DNA from: Kribbella voronezhensis
GTDB lineage: Bacteria; Actinomycetota; Actinomycetes; Propionibacteriales; Kribbellaceae
Reading direction: 5' to 3'
Length of the DNA stretch: 64,000 nucleotides
Assembly (NCBI RefSeq): GCF_004365175.1
Contig: NZ_SOCE01000001.1
Coordinates: 1,289,154 to 1,353,153 of the forward strand
Of the stretch, positions 35,777-44,208 are shown piece after piece. The position numbers and the translations under genes were made by a program. The notes beneath the pieces were generated by a model that was not told where the DNA came from, ran no database searches, and saw only the letters and a program-made list of their open reading frames with translations. The stretch's first letter is position 1; each line of letters starts with the position of its first letter.

Positions 35777-36904
35777 ATGTCCTCCACCGCAGCATCCACG
35801 GTCACCCAGACCGACCTGGTCCGCACGATGGACGCGTTCCTCGGCGCGTACGGGATCGACAACGGCGACTACAAGACGCACCAGCGGGATCCCGGCGCGA
35901 TCCATTTCTGGGAGGCGTCGTTCATCCGGCAGACCCTGGCCGACGCCTCGCGGTTGACCGGGCTGTGGAAGGACGAGGTCAGCGACGCCTACTACCGGTA
36001 CGAGAAGACTCACTCGGTGAACCGGTTCGGCAATCCGAACTGCTGGATCGCCAACGACGCGGACTGGAACGACGACTACTCCTGGGCGATCCAGTTCGCG
36101 CTGGCGGCGTACGAGGTCACCGGTGACGAGCACCTACGGGACCAGGCGAGATGGCACACCGACTTCTTCTATCGCGACCACTACGACACGGCGTACGGCG
36201 GAGGCTTCTGGCGGGAGCGTGGGACTCGGGACCAGAAGGACGTGCCCTCCAACGGGTTCGCGATCGCGGCGGCCGAGCTCGCTCGACACTTCCCGACCGC
36301 GACGGTCCACAACAACCCGATGAACACCGACAAGACTTATCTGCAGATCGCGACAGACACCTACAACTGGCTCAAGGCCAGCTTCCTGCGCGCCGACGGC
36401 GCGGTGCAGAACTCGTTCTCCGGCCGGCCATGGGATGACAACCTCTATACCTATAACGCGGGCGTCTTCCTCGAACTCGCAGCGAATCTCTACGACCTGA
36501 CCAAGGACCAGACATATCTCACCGACGGCACCAAGGTCGCCGACTTCGCCCGATCCCACTTCACCACCGGACCGAACCAGCTGATCGTGGTCGAGGACGA
36601 TGTCACCGGCAACGGTCTCTACCGGCCGGATCCCGTGGACAGCTACGAGATCGTGTTCAAGGGGATCCTGCTGCGTGGGCTGGCCAAATTCATCACGCTC
36701 GGGAAGCAGACGTCGTACGTGGGCTGGCTCAGTGACAACGCGCAAGCCGGCTACGAGAACCGGACGGATGACCTGCCGTCGGCTGTGTTCGACCAGACTC
36801 TCGGCAACGCGCGCTCGACCGGCGTGGCGACCGGCCTGGCCGCGATGACCTACACCCTGGCCGCAGGCGACCTCAGCGGCCGGACAATAACCTCTGCCAC
36901 GTAA
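35777..36904 (+). CDS. GH76-like alpha-1,6-mannanase-fold glycosidase
   Basis: A 375-residue (alpha/alpha)6-barrel protein of the GH76 type: [21 protein letters not shown] carries the paired Asp typical of the active site, followed by [23 protein letters not shown] and [19 protein letters not shown] 35777 is preceded by GGGAG at 5 bases; an ATG 12 bases earlier is possible. No signal peptide is seen, although most GH76 enzymes are secreted. Substrate may be a mannan or other 1,6-linked glycan; this is family inference. Confidence 0.8.
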   Translation: MSSTAASTVTQTDLVRTMDAFLGAYGIDNGDYKTHQRDPGAIHFWEASFIRQTLADASRLTGLWKDEVSDAYYRYEKTHSVNRFGNPNCWIANDADWNDDYSWAIQFALAAYEVTGDEHLRDQARWHTDFFYRDHYDTAYGGGFWRERGTRDQKDVPSNGFAIAAAELARHFPTATVHNNPMNTDKTYLQIATDTYNWLKASFLRADGAVQNSFSGRPWDDNLYTYNAGVFLELAANLYDLTKDQTYLTDGTKVADFARSHFTTGPNQLIVVEDDVTGNGLYRPDPVDSYEIVFKGILLRGLAKFITLGKQTSYVGWLSDNAQAGYENRTDDLPSAVFDQTLGNARSTGVATGLAAMTYTLAAGDLSGRTITSAT

Positions 36905-36944
36905 AGGAGGCCGGAGTCCGCCTGGCAGCGGACTCCGGCCTCCT
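36905..36944. terminator. strong bidirectional hairpin terminator
   Basis: A perfect 16-bp stem (AGGAGGCCGGAGTCCG with CGGACTCCGGCCTCCT) and an 8-base loop lie directly after the GH76 stop and before the convergent clpX stop. Confidence 0.9.
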
Positions 36945-36977
36945 CACACGATTGGGTGAAGCTCCCCCTGAAAGTCG

Positions 36978-38273
36978 TCAGGCGGTCTTTTCGCGTCGTT
37001 CGCGCTTGCGCTCGATCTGGTCGCGTGGGATCAGCGTCGGGTTGACGTTCTCCAGGACGACCTCGCCGGTGACGACGACCTTGGCGACGTCCTCACGGCT
37101 GGGCACCTCGTACATCACGTTGAGGAGCACCTCCTCCATGATCGCGCGCAGGCCGCGGGCCCCGGTACCGCGGAGCAGGGCCTGGTCGGCGATCGCTTCG
37201 ACCGCGTCGTCGCTGAACTCCAGCTCGACGTTGTCGATCTCGAAGAGGCGCCGGTACTGCTTGACCAGCGCGTTCTTCGGCTCCGACAGGATCTTGATCA
37301 GCGCGTCCCGGTCGAGCGGGGACACGGTGGTGATGACCGGCAGACGGCCGATGAACTCGGGGATCAGGCCGAACTTGAGCAGATCCTCCGGCATCACGTC
37401 GGCGTACGTCCCGGCTTCGCGCGGCTTCTCAGTCTCGCGCGACATGCTGAAGCCGAGCGTCTTCTTGCCGACCCGCTGCTCCACCATGTGGTCCAGCCCG
37501 GCGAACGCGCCGCCGACGATGAACAGCACGTTGGTGGTGTCGATCTGGATGAACTCCTGGTGCGGGTGCTTGCGGCCGCCCTGCGGCGGGACGCTGGCCG
37601 TCGTACCTTCCAGGATCTTCAGCAGTGCCTGCTGGACGCCTTCGCCGGAGACATCGCGGGTGATCGACGGGTTCTCGCTCTTGCGGGCGATCTTGTCGAC
37701 CTCGTCGATGTAGATGATGCCGGTCTCGGCCTTCTTGACGTCGTAGTCAGCGGCCTGGATCAGCTTCAGCAGGATGTTCTCGACGTCCTCACCGACGTAG
37801 CCCGCCTCGGTGAGCGCGGTGGCGTCGGCGATCGCGAAGGGCACGTTCAGCATCCGGGCCAGGGTCTGGGCCAGATAGGTCTTGCCGCACCCGGTCGGGC
37901 CGATCAGCAGGATGTTCGACTTGGCGAGTTCGACCGCCTCGTCCTTGGCGTGCCGGCCGGCCGTCGACGAGGCCTGCCCGTCGCGCACCCGCTTGTAGTG
38001 GTTGTAGACAGCCACCGCGAGGGCCTTCTTCGCCACGTCCTGTCCGACGACGTAGGCATTGAGGAAGTCGTAGATCTCGCGGGGCTTCGGCAGCTCCGTG
38101 AGGCCGACCTCGGAGCCCTCGTTCAGCTCCTCCTCGATGATCTCGTTACAGAGATCGATGCACTCGTCGCAGATGTAGACGCCGGGACCGGCGATGAGCT
38201 TCTTGACCTGCTTCTGGCTCTTCCCGCAGAACGAGCACTTGAGCAAGTCGCCGCCGTCACCTATGCGTGCCAC
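36978..38273 (-). CDS. clpX: ATP-dependent Clp protease ATP-binding subunit ClpX
   Basis: A 431-residue AAA+ unfoldase. The N-terminal zinc-binding domain has C13, C16, C35 and C38 (CSFCGK, CDEC). The Walker A is GPTGCGKT (near residue 123), Walker [11 protein letters not shown], and the pore loop GYVGED and arginine-finger regions are present. It feeds substrates to ClpP1P2 encoded just upstream. It has its own 176-base upstream gap with a candidate ClgR site. Confidence 0.97.
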   Translation of the reverse strand: MARIGDGGDLLKCSFCGKSQKQVKKLIAGPGVYICDECIDLCNEIIEEELNEGSEVGLTELPKPREIYDFLNAYVVGQDVAKKALAVAVYNHYKRVRDGQASSTAGRHAKDEAVELAKSNILLIGPTGCGKTYLAQTLARMLNVPFAIADATALTEAGYVGEDVENILLKLIQAADYDVKKAETGIIYIDEVDKIARKSENPSITRDVSGEGVQQALLKILEGTTASVPPQGGRKHPHQEFIQIDTTNVLFIVGGAFAGLDHMVEQRVGKKTLGFSMSRETEKPREAGTYADVMPEDLLKFGLIPEFIGRLPVITTVSPLDRDALIKILSEPKNALVKQYRRLFEIDNVELEFSDDAVEAIADQALLRGTGARGLRAIMEEVLLNVMYEVPSREDVAKVVVTGEVVLENVNPTLIPRDQIERKRERREKTA

Positions 38274-38388
38274 CGGGACAGATCCCTTCTCTCACTAGCT
38301 GAGGCCGGTCGAGCCGAATTCGTCTCGAACCTAGATTCCGACGGTACCGCGCCTGGAGTCCGAACGCTGCTCTCCCGCACGCGTCGTG

Positions 38389-38406
38389 ACTACGCCTGTG
38401 GCGAAC
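38389..38406. promoter_or_regulatory. candidate ClgR site upstream of clpX
   Basis: ACTACGCCTGTGGCGAAC contains CGC-N5-GCG with a GCGAAC right half. This fits, with one mismatch, the ClgR consensus as I recall it (WNNWCGCYNANRGCGWWS). It lies about 120 bases upstream of the clpX start. Confidence 0.5.
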
Positions 38407-38449
38407 GTGCAGGCCTCCAGACGGCGGCACCGCCGCAATCTCGAAGAAC

Positions 38450-39061
38450 TCAGGCGCCGACGCCGACCGGGGTCTTGCGCGACTCCAGGACCGAGTCGAT
38501 CAGACCGTACTCGACGGCCTGCTCGGCAGTGAGGAACTTGTCCCGCTCGATGTCACGGGAAACCTCTTCCAGCGACTTCCCGCTGGCATCCGACAGCATC
38601 TTCTCCAGCAGCGAGCGCAGGCGCAGGATCTCGTTCGCCTGGATCTCGATGTCGCTGGACTGACCGTAGGTGCCCTCGGTGGCCGGCTGGTGGATGATGA
38701 TCCGGCTGTTCGGCAGCGCCATCCGCTTACCCGGCGTACCGGCTGCGAGCAGCACCGCGGCGGCGGAGGCCGCCTGGCCGAGGCAGACCGTCTGGACGTC
38801 GGCCTTGATGTAACGGATCGTGTCGTAGATCGCGGTCAGCGCCGTGAAGGAACCGCCCGGCGAGTTGATGTAGATGCTTATGTCGCGGTCGGGGTCCATC
38901 GACTCCAGGCAGAGCAGCTGCGCCATCACGGCGTTCGCGATCTCGTCGGAGATCGGCGTCCCGAGGAAGATCGTGCGCTCCTCGAACAGCTTCGTGTAGG
39001 GGTCGACGCGGCGCATGCCGTACGACGTGCGCTCCTCCCACTGCGGGATGAAGTAGTTCAT
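38450..39061 (-). CDS. clpP2: ATP-dependent Clp protease proteolytic subunit ClpP2
   Basis: A 203-residue serine peptidase subunit. The catalytic triad is Ser99 (GQAASAA), His124 (IIHQP) and Asp170 (RDIERD). The sequence resembles mycobacterial ClpP2 (YTKLFEERTIFLGTPI start, GTPGKRMALPNSR). It forms mixed tetradecamers with ClpP1. It lies 28 bases downstream of clpP1. Assignment as P2 rather than P1 is from order and similarity. Confidence 0.95.
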   Translation of the reverse strand: MNYFIPQWEERTSYGMRRVDPYTKLFEERTIFLGTPISDEIANAVMAQLLCLESMDPDRDISIYINSPGGSFTALTAIYDTIRYIKADVQTVCLGQAASAAAVLLAAGTPGKRMALPNSRIIIHQPATEGTYGQSSDIEIQANEILRLRSLLEKMLSDASGKSLEEVSRDIERDKFLTAEQAVEYGLIDSVLESRKTPVGVGA

Positions 39062-39089
39062 GCTCGTGTCCTTACTACGGAGTGGGAGA

Positions 39090-39713
39090 TCAGGAGTTCG
39101 GGCTGCCGCTGCTCAGCTGAGCGGCGCTCGCCACGACGTGGTCGATGAAGCCGTAGTCCTTCGCCTGGTCAGCGGTGAACCAGCGGTCCCGGTCGGCGTC
39201 GGTCTCGACCTGCTCGAGCGCCTGGCCGGTGTGCTCGGCGATCAGCTTGAACAGCTGCGCCTTGATGTGCAGCGACTGCTGCGCCTGGATCTTGATGTCG
39301 GAGGCCGTTCCACCCATCCCGCCGGACGGCTGGTGCATCATGATCCGCGCGTGCGGGAGGGCGAAGCGCTTGTTCTTCGCGCCGGCGCAGAGCAGGAACT
39401 GCCCCATCGACGCGGCCAGGCCCATCCCGACGGTGGCGACGTCGTTGGAGATCCACTGCATGGTGTCGTAGATCGCCATGCCGGAGTCCACCGAACCACC
39501 CGGGGAGTTGATGTACAGCCAGATGTCCTTGTTGGGGTCCTCGGCGTTGAGGAGCAACATCTGAGCGCAGATCGCGTTCGCGTTGTCGTCGCGAACCTCG
39601 GATCCCAAGAAGATGATCCGGTTGCTCAGCAGGCGCTGGTAGATGTGGTCGTCGAGTCCGCCGGATCCGTTGCCGCCCGCGGCGGTGGGGCTGGCTGCAA
39701 ATGTCTCGTTCAC
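39090..39713 (-). CDS. clpP1: ATP-dependent Clp protease proteolytic subunit ClpP1
   Basis: A 207-residue ClpP with catalytic Ser102 (GLAASMG), His127 (MMHQP) and Asp172 (ETDADRD). A Gly/Ala-rich N-terminal stretch (residues 1-20) is probably a propeptide removed on maturation. It is the first gene of the clpP1-clpP2 pair, with a candidate ClgR operator about 50 bases upstream. Confidence 0.95.
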   Translation of the reverse strand: MNETFAASPTAAGGNGSGGLDDHIYQRLLSNRIIFLGSEVRDDNANAICAQMLLLNAEDPNKDIWLYINSPGGSVDSGMAIYDTMQWISNDVATVGMGLAASMGQFLLCAGAKNKRFALPHARIMMHQPSGGMGGTASDIKIQAQQSLHIKAQLFKLIAEHTGQALEQVETDADRDRWFTADQAKDYGFIDHVVASAAQLSSGSPNS

Positions 39714-39763
39714 GAAGCCGACATTACTGGTCGCCGTCGACAGACCGGAGGCCGGTCGGCAAG

Positions 39764-39781
39764 TGTTCGCTCACGGCGCAC
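39764..39781. promoter_or_regulatory. candidate ClgR site upstream of clpP1
   Basis: TGTTCGCTCACGGCGCAC has CGC-N5-GCG with a GTTCGC left half and matches the recalled ClgR consensus at all but one position. It is 51-68 bases upstream of the clpP1 start codon, a normal position for an activator. Confidence 0.55.
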
Positions 39782-39823
39782 TGTGTCTGCCCTCAGCGAA
39801 TCCCACCCACCCCATCAGCCCCG

Positions 39824-39950
39824 TACTACGCAGGGCCGCGCCCCGCACCACCCGCTACAACGTGCGGCAGGGCACAGCGCAGTACTACGTGGGGCAGGCG
39901 ACCCGCACTGTCCGCTGCTACGTGCGGCAGGGCGCGGCGTAGTACGGGAA
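39824..39950. repeat. degenerate 29-32 base tandem repeat between tig and clpP1
   Basis: Four imperfect copies begin near 39826, 39855, 39886 and 39918, each with CTACRNCGTGCGGCAGGGC-like sequence. The stretch lies between the candidate clpP1 operator and the tig terminator, is gene-free on both strands and is rich in GTACTAC/GTAGTAC. Confidence 0.75.
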
Positions 39951-39956
39951 AGGCAG

Positions 39957-39985
39957 CGGCCCGGATCCGCAAGGGATCCGGGCCG
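39957..39985 (-). terminator. hairpin terminator of tig
   Basis: CGGCCCGGATCC pairs with GGATCCGGGCCG (12 bp) around a 5-base loop just past the tig stop. A short T-run follows in the tig direction. Confidence 0.8.
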
Positions 39986-40005
39986 TCGCTGGTGTTTCGG
40001 GGCTG

Positions 40006-41400
40006 TCAGGCCTTGGCGGGCTCTTCGGCCGGGGTCTCGTCGGCCGCGGCGTCGCCCTCGGCCTCCGGGTCGGCGTAGGTGCCGTCCGGCTGCAGCGTCT
40101 TGAGCTCGACGACGTTGCCGGAGGCGTCGGTGACCTTGGCGTTCTCGACCAGGTGGGCGAGCGCCTTGCCGCGGACGACCTCGGACACCAGGCTCGGGAC
40201 GAGGTTGTTCTCGACCGCGTGCTGGGCGAACTGGTCCGGGCTGACACCCGAACGCTGCGCGTGCCGGACGATGTGCTCGGTCAGCTCCTGGTCGTTGACG
40301 CTCAGCTGCTGCTGCTCGGCGACCATGTCGAGCACGAACTGGGCCTTGATCGCGTCCTCGGAACGCTTCTTCAGGTCCTCGTCGAACTCTTCCTCGGTCT
40401 GCTCCTCGCCCTCGAGGAACTGCGCGAAGGTCATCCCGGAGTACCCGAGCTGCTGCTCGAGGTTCTCCTTGCGGGCGGCCAGTTCGTCGGTCAGCAGGCC
40501 CTCGGGGACCGGCACGTCGACCATGGTCAGGATCTTCTCGAGCACCGCGTCGCGGGCGTCGCCTGCCTGCTCGAGGCGCTTGCCACGCTCCAGCCGGGCG
40601 CGCACGTCGGCGGTCAGCTCGTCGGCGGTGTCGAACTCCGACGCGGTCTGCGCGAAGTCGTCGTCGTACGCCGGCAGCTCCTGCTCCTTGACCGCGGTCA
40701 CCGTGACCTCGACCTGGACGTCCTCGCCCTTCAGCTCACCACCGACCAGCTGGGTCGTGAACGTGGCGGACTCGCCCGCGGACAGGCCGATCACGGCCTC
40801 GTCGAGACCGTCCAGCAGCTGGCCGCTGCCGACCTGGTACGACAGGCCGGTCGCCTGCGCCTCCTCGATCTTCTCGCCGTCCTTGGTGGCGGACAGATCG
40901 ATCGTGATGAAGTCCTTGTCGGCCACCGCGCGCTCGACCGGGTTCAGCGAACCGAACCGCTGGCGCAGCGCCTCGATCTGCTCGGTCACCTCGTCGTCGC
41001 TGATCGCGATGTCCTCGACGCCGGCCTCGATACCGTCCAGGTCCGGCAGCGTGATCTCCGGGCGGACCTCGACCTCGGCGGAGAACTGCAGGCTCTCCTT
41101 GTCGTTGAACTCGGTCACGTCGACCTCAGGCCGGCCGATCGCCTTGACCTGGTTGTCCTGGACAGCCTGCGAGTACAGCTTCGGCAGCGCGTCGTTGATC
41201 GCCTCTTCGAGCACCGGCCCGCGCCCGACCCGCTGGTCGATCACCTGCGGGGGGATCTTGCCCTTGCGGAAGCCCGGCACGACGATCTGGCTGCCAATGC
41301 TCTTGTACGCCGCGTCGAGGCTCGGCTTGAGCTCCTCGAACGGCACCTCGACGATGAGCTTGACCTTGGTCGGGCTCAAGGACTCGACGGTGCTCTTCAC
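40006..41400 (-). CDS. tig: trigger factor (ribosome-associated chaperone and PPIase)
   Basis: A 464-residue chaperone: N-terminal ribosome-binding domain with the signature GFRKGKIP (residues about 44-51), FKBP-type PPIase domain (about 155-245) and a helical C-terminal substrate cradle, ending in an acidic/Ala-rich tail (AEGDAAADETPAEEPAKA). Start ATG 41400 (MKSTVESLSP). It lies between tRNA-Pro and clpP1 on the same strand, the usual order in actinobacteria. Confidence 0.97.
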   Translation of the reverse strand: MKSTVESLSPTKVKLIVEVPFEELKPSLDAAYKSIGSQIVVPGFRKGKIPPQVIDQRVGRGPVLEEAINDALPKLYSQAVQDNQVKAIGRPEVDVTEFNDKESLQFSAEVEVRPEITLPDLDGIEAGVEDIAISDDEVTEQIEALRQRFGSLNPVERAVADKDFITIDLSATKDGEKIEEAQATGLSYQVGSGQLLDGLDEAVIGLSAGESATFTTQLVGGELKGEDVQVEVTVTAVKEQELPAYDDDFAQTASEFDTADELTADVRARLERGKRLEQAGDARDAVLEKILTMVDVPVPEGLLTDELAARKENLEQQLGYSGMTFAQFLEGEEQTEEEFDEDLKKRSEDAIKAQFVLDMVAEQQQLSVNDQELTEHIVRHAQRSGVSPDQFAQHAVENNLVPSLVSEVVRGKALAHLVENAKVTDASGNVVELKTLQPDGTYADPEAEGDAAADETPAEEPAKA

Positions 41401-41477
41401 GGTGGCGGTTCTCCTTGGTTGGTGACGTTCACAGCCGTGACCGGGCAGGCCACGCTGCAGGGTGCTGCAGGGGTTTG

Positions 41478-41550
41478 TCGGGGCGACAGGACTCGAACCT
41501 GCGGTCTCCTGCTCCCAAAGCAGGCGCGCTAGCCACTACGCTACGCCCCG
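41478..41550 (-). tRNA. tRNA-Pro (anticodon TGG)
   Basis: A 73-base cloverleaf: acceptor CGGGGCG/CGCCCCG with discriminator A, anticodon stem CCTGC/GCAGG with loop TTTGGGA, and T loop TTCGAGT. The CCA end is not encoded. It lies 77 bases upstream of tig, on the same strand. Confidence 0.95.
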
Positions 41551-41657
41551 CAGTGACCGCACGAGTCTAGTGGACGCAGACCAGTGCTCGCGCCCCCACC
41601 CCTGAATTGGGCCCTGCGAGCGAGATGTGGAATCATGTCCGAGCGCTCAACACGCAC

Positions 41658-41731
41658 GCGGGTGTAGCTCAATGGTAGAGCCCCAGTCTTCCAAACTGGC
41701 TACGCGAGTTCGATTCTCGTCACCCGCTCCA
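41658..41731 (+). tRNA. tRNA-Gly (anticodon TCC)
   Basis: Acceptor GCGGGTG/CACCCGC, anticodon stem CCAGT/ACTGG with loop CTTCCAA, T loop TTCGATT. The 3' CCA is encoded (41729-41731), unlike the nearby tRNA-Pro. I found no duplicated 3' end to mark an integrated element. Confidence 0.95.
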
Positions 41732-42161
41732 CCTGGTACGACGGGGGAAGATCCGCCCACGCGGCTCCTCCGTCGCCGCTCCCCACCCCCCAGCTACGGC
41801 ACTCCTCCGTCGCACCTACGCTGCCTCGCTCTGAGCCCGCGACTTCGTGCGCCCGGCGGACGCGGGCGGTCCGCGATCTCTCGTGCGCGCTGTGCCGGCG
41901 CATGTCGATTGATCAGTGCGAGCCGGGCTGATCAGTGCGGGCCGGGCCGCGGGCATCGCCTAAGTAGGCAGAGCGTTCGCGGCCAGCTTGGTAGTTGCTC
42001 CACCAGGCGCCTAGCCACTTGACTGGATTCACGGACTCAGCCAACCACAAGGTGAATCGACCGCGGGGACGACTTAATCAAGCATGCCGCCCATGACCTT
42101 GGCCGCGGAGCCTGCCTCTGTTTGTCGGCGACGAGGCTACTGACAGACAAGTCGTTCGGTC
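41732..42161. other. gene-free stretch after tRNA-Gly
   Basis: About 430 bases with no convincing gene. It has a run of C-rich sequence, a two-copy 19-base repeat at 41910-41947 and no integrase remnant or clear terminator hairpin. Confidence 0.5.
41910..41947. repeat. 19-base direct repeat TGATCAGTGCGRGCCGGGC
   Basis: Two abutting copies (41910-41928 and 41929-41947) differ at one base and each begins with the palindrome TGATCA. Function is unknown. Confidence 0.8.
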
Positions 42162-42710
42162 TCAGGCGAACGGGGAGTTGAGGTTGTAGCGGTGCATGAG
42201 GTCGGGGACCCAGGTGGGGTCTATGAAGAGGCCGTACGACGTGGCGAGGGTTTCCAGGTCGGTGGGGTTCGGGGGGCCGGCTTCGACGAGCTCGGCCAGG
42301 TCGAAGAAGAAGCGTTCGAAGCCGGCGGGGGTGATGACCTCGATCATTCGCGCCTCGGTGTCGCCGGCGTTCCACATCGTGTGCAGTTCGCCGCGGGGCT
42401 TGGCGATGTAGCCGCCCGCTTCGAGGACGACCTCGTCGGGGCCGGAGCGGAAGCCGATCGTGCCGGCGGTCACGATCGAGAACTCGTCCTCGCGGGTGTG
42501 CACGTGCGGCGGCACCAGAGCGCCGACGGGGAAGGGATGCTCGACGATGGCCAGCTGGCCGCCCGTCTCCTCACCACCCAGCCGGAATCCGACGCCGATG
42601 GAGCCGATGGACCGGTCGGCAGCTTGCGGTCCCTGCAGCACCGTCAGCGGGAGCGCGCGCCCTCCTGCCGTTGCCTGTTGGAGCGTTGTCGGGACGGTTG
42701 GTGAGCTCAT
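42162..42710 (-). CDS. cupin-domain protein
   Basis: A 182-residue single-cupin protein. The cupin motifs are PPHVHTREDEFSIVTAG (His, His and Glu ligands) and GELHTMWNAGD (His). Such proteins include quercetinase-like dioxygenases and isomerases; the substrate is unknown. ATG 42710 has GGAGAA 4 bases upstream. It diverges from a TetR gene, and a clear dyad lies between them, so the TetR protein probably represses it. Confidence 0.85.
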   Translation of the reverse strand: MSSPTVPTTLQQATAGGRALPLTVLQGPQAADRSIGSIGVGFRLGGEETGGQLAIVEHPFPVGALVPPHVHTREDEFSIVTAGTIGFRSGPDEVVLEAGGYIAKPRGELHTMWNAGDTEARMIEVITPAGFERFFFDLAELVEAGPPNPTDLETLATSYGLFIDPTWVPDLMHRYNLNSPFA

Positions 42711-42727
42711 CTGCTTCTCCCCCGATA

Positions 42728-42757
42728 ATTTCACTGAACAGCGATGTATAGTGAAAT
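42728..42757. promoter_or_regulatory. dyad operator between cupin and TetR genes
   Basis: ATTTCACT and its exact complement AGTGAAAT are separated by 14 bases. A TATAGT hexamer overlapping the right arm is a plausible -10 for the TetR gene. This is the obvious candidate operator. Confidence 0.75.
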
Positions 42758-42791
42758 CAGGTGTACGCCTCACCGATCAAGGAGTCAATGC

Positions 42792-43406
42792 TTGGCTGCG
42801 CAGCCCGACGTACCGGCGTCCCGCGGTTACACCCTGCGGGCGCGCCAGGAACGCGTCGACCAGACCCGTCTGCGGATCACCGAAGCGACGATGCGCCTGC
42901 ACGAGGAAATCGGCCCGGGCGCGACGACTGTGTCCGCCATCGCCGAGTTGGCGGGAGTGACCCGCCTGACCGTCTATCGGCACTTCCCCGATGACGAAGC
43001 GTTGGTGAAGGCGTGCTCGGCACATTGGCGAGGCCTGCACCCGCGGCCGGATGCCGCAGCTTGGGCATCCGTCGGCGACCCGATGGAGCGACTGCGTACT
43101 GCGCTGTCGGAGACCTACCGGTGGGCTCGGGGCGCGGAGCCGATGATGACGAAGATCCATCGCGATCTGCACGTCATGCCCGAGTTCGTCAGCCGATTCC
43201 TGACCCGGGACCAGCAGTCGCGGGTGGAGATCCTCAGCGAGGGCTTCCGAGCTCCGGGCAAGAAGAGCCGCCGGCTCAAAGCCGCCCTCGCACACGCCGT
43301 CGACTTCCGCACCTGGCATTCCCTGTGCATCGCCGGCGACCTCAGCGACGACGAAGCCGCCAACCTCATGCTCGCCACCGTCGCGGCGGCAATCGACAAC
43401 ACCTGA
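42792..43406 (+). CDS. TetR family transcriptional regulator
   Basis: A 204-residue regulator: N-terminal helix-turn-helix (about 20-65, with TTVSAIAELAGVTRLTVYRHF) and a helical ligand domain. A TTG start at 42792 is chosen because AAGGAG lies 7 bases upstream; the frame is also open to an ATG at 42744 inside the operator region. It diverges from the cupin gene across a symmetrical operator, the usual self-regulating layout. Confidence 0.85.
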   Translation: MAAQPDVPASRGYTLRARQERVDQTRLRITEATMRLHEEIGPGATTVSAIAELAGVTRLTVYRHFPDDEALVKACSAHWRGLHPRPDAAAWASVGDPMERLRTALSETYRWARGAEPMMTKIHRDLHVMPEFVSRFLTRDQQSRVEILSEGFRAPGKKSRRLKAALAHAVDFRTWHSLCIAGDLSDDEAANLMLATVAAAIDNT

Positions 43407-43503
43407 ACCCGCAGATGAGCCGCGATACGGTTCAGGCTTAGCAGCGGGCCACGATCGGCGAGGACCCGGCCCCTTCATCGGGCAGCCGAATGGGGGGAGC
43501 GAG

Positions 43504-43698
43504 ATGAACAGGCGCGAAGCTCAGGGCTGGCGCGGGGTGGCTGGGGGCGGCGTCGTGATCGTCGTGGGCGTGGCGCTGATAGCCAAGGACGTTCCAGTGT
43601 TCGGCGTGTCAGCGTTGCCGGTCGTAGGTGCGGGGATCTCCATGCTCACAGTGGGCCTCTACCGGCTGTTCATCGCTCGCCGAGGTCGGGGCAGGTAG
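43504..43698 (+). CDS. small two-helix membrane protein, 64 aa
   Basis: A small protein with two hydrophobic segments (about 12-27 and 33-56) and basic ends (MNRREAQGWR, IARRGRGR). GGGGGGAGCGAG precedes the ATG at 43504 and supports translation. No family recognised. It stands alone between the TetR gene and a convergent GNAT gene. Confidence 0.6.
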   Translation: MNRREAQGWRGVAGGGVVIVVGVALIAKDVPVFGVSALPVVGAGISMLTVGLYRLFIARRGRGR

Positions 43699-43707
43699 GA
43701 CCAAGGC

Positions 43708-44208
43708 TCAGCGGGAGAGGTCGAGGCGGTGGACTCCGACCTCGATGTCGTTGACGGTTTCGTGGCGGGAGAGGGTGAAGCCGAGGCGGTGGGCCAGGCG
43801 GAGGCTGGGGAGGTTCAGCGGGTTGATGACTGCGATCAGGTGGTCGTCCGGGAGGTTCGAACCAGCCCAGTCGATCCACGCGACGCAGCCCTCTTGAGCC
43901 AGGCCTTTGCCCTGGGAAGAGCGGGACAAGGCATAGCCGAGTTCGGTTTCGTTCCAGTCGGGCCACACTGAGAGACCGATGCGGCCGAGGAACGCGCCGG
44001 TCTCGCGCAGGATGACGGCGCTCTGGCCGTAGCCGCGGTCGGTCCAGGTCTGGGCCCAGCGCTCGGTCTGCTCGCGGGTGGAGTCGGGGGTCAGCGAATC
44101 GCCGCCGACGTACCGGGCGACCTCCGGATCGGAGTACACGTTCCAAAGCTCCCGAGCGTGCTCCGGGCCCAGCGGCACGAGCCGTAGCCGTGGTGTCTCG
44201 AGGATCAT
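43708..44208 (-). CDS. GNAT acetyltransferase, RimJ/RimL-like
   Basis: A 166-residue GNAT with the start MILETPRLRLVPLGPEHA typical of RimJ/RimL-type N-acetyltransferases, acetyl-CoA loop SQGKGLAQEG and C-terminal NPLNLPSLRLAHRLGF. Its ATG overlaps the stop of the upstream binding-protein-like gene (ATGA), so the two are coupled. The acceptor is unknown. Confidence 0.85.
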   Translation of the reverse strand: MILETPRLRLVPLGPEHARELWNVYSDPEVARYVGGDSLTPDSTREQTERWAQTWTDRGYGQSAVILRETGAFLGRIGLSVWPDWNETELGYALSRSSQGKGLAQEGCVAWIDWAGSNLPDDHLIAVINPLNLPSLRLAHRLGFTLSRHETVNDIEVGVHRLDLSR

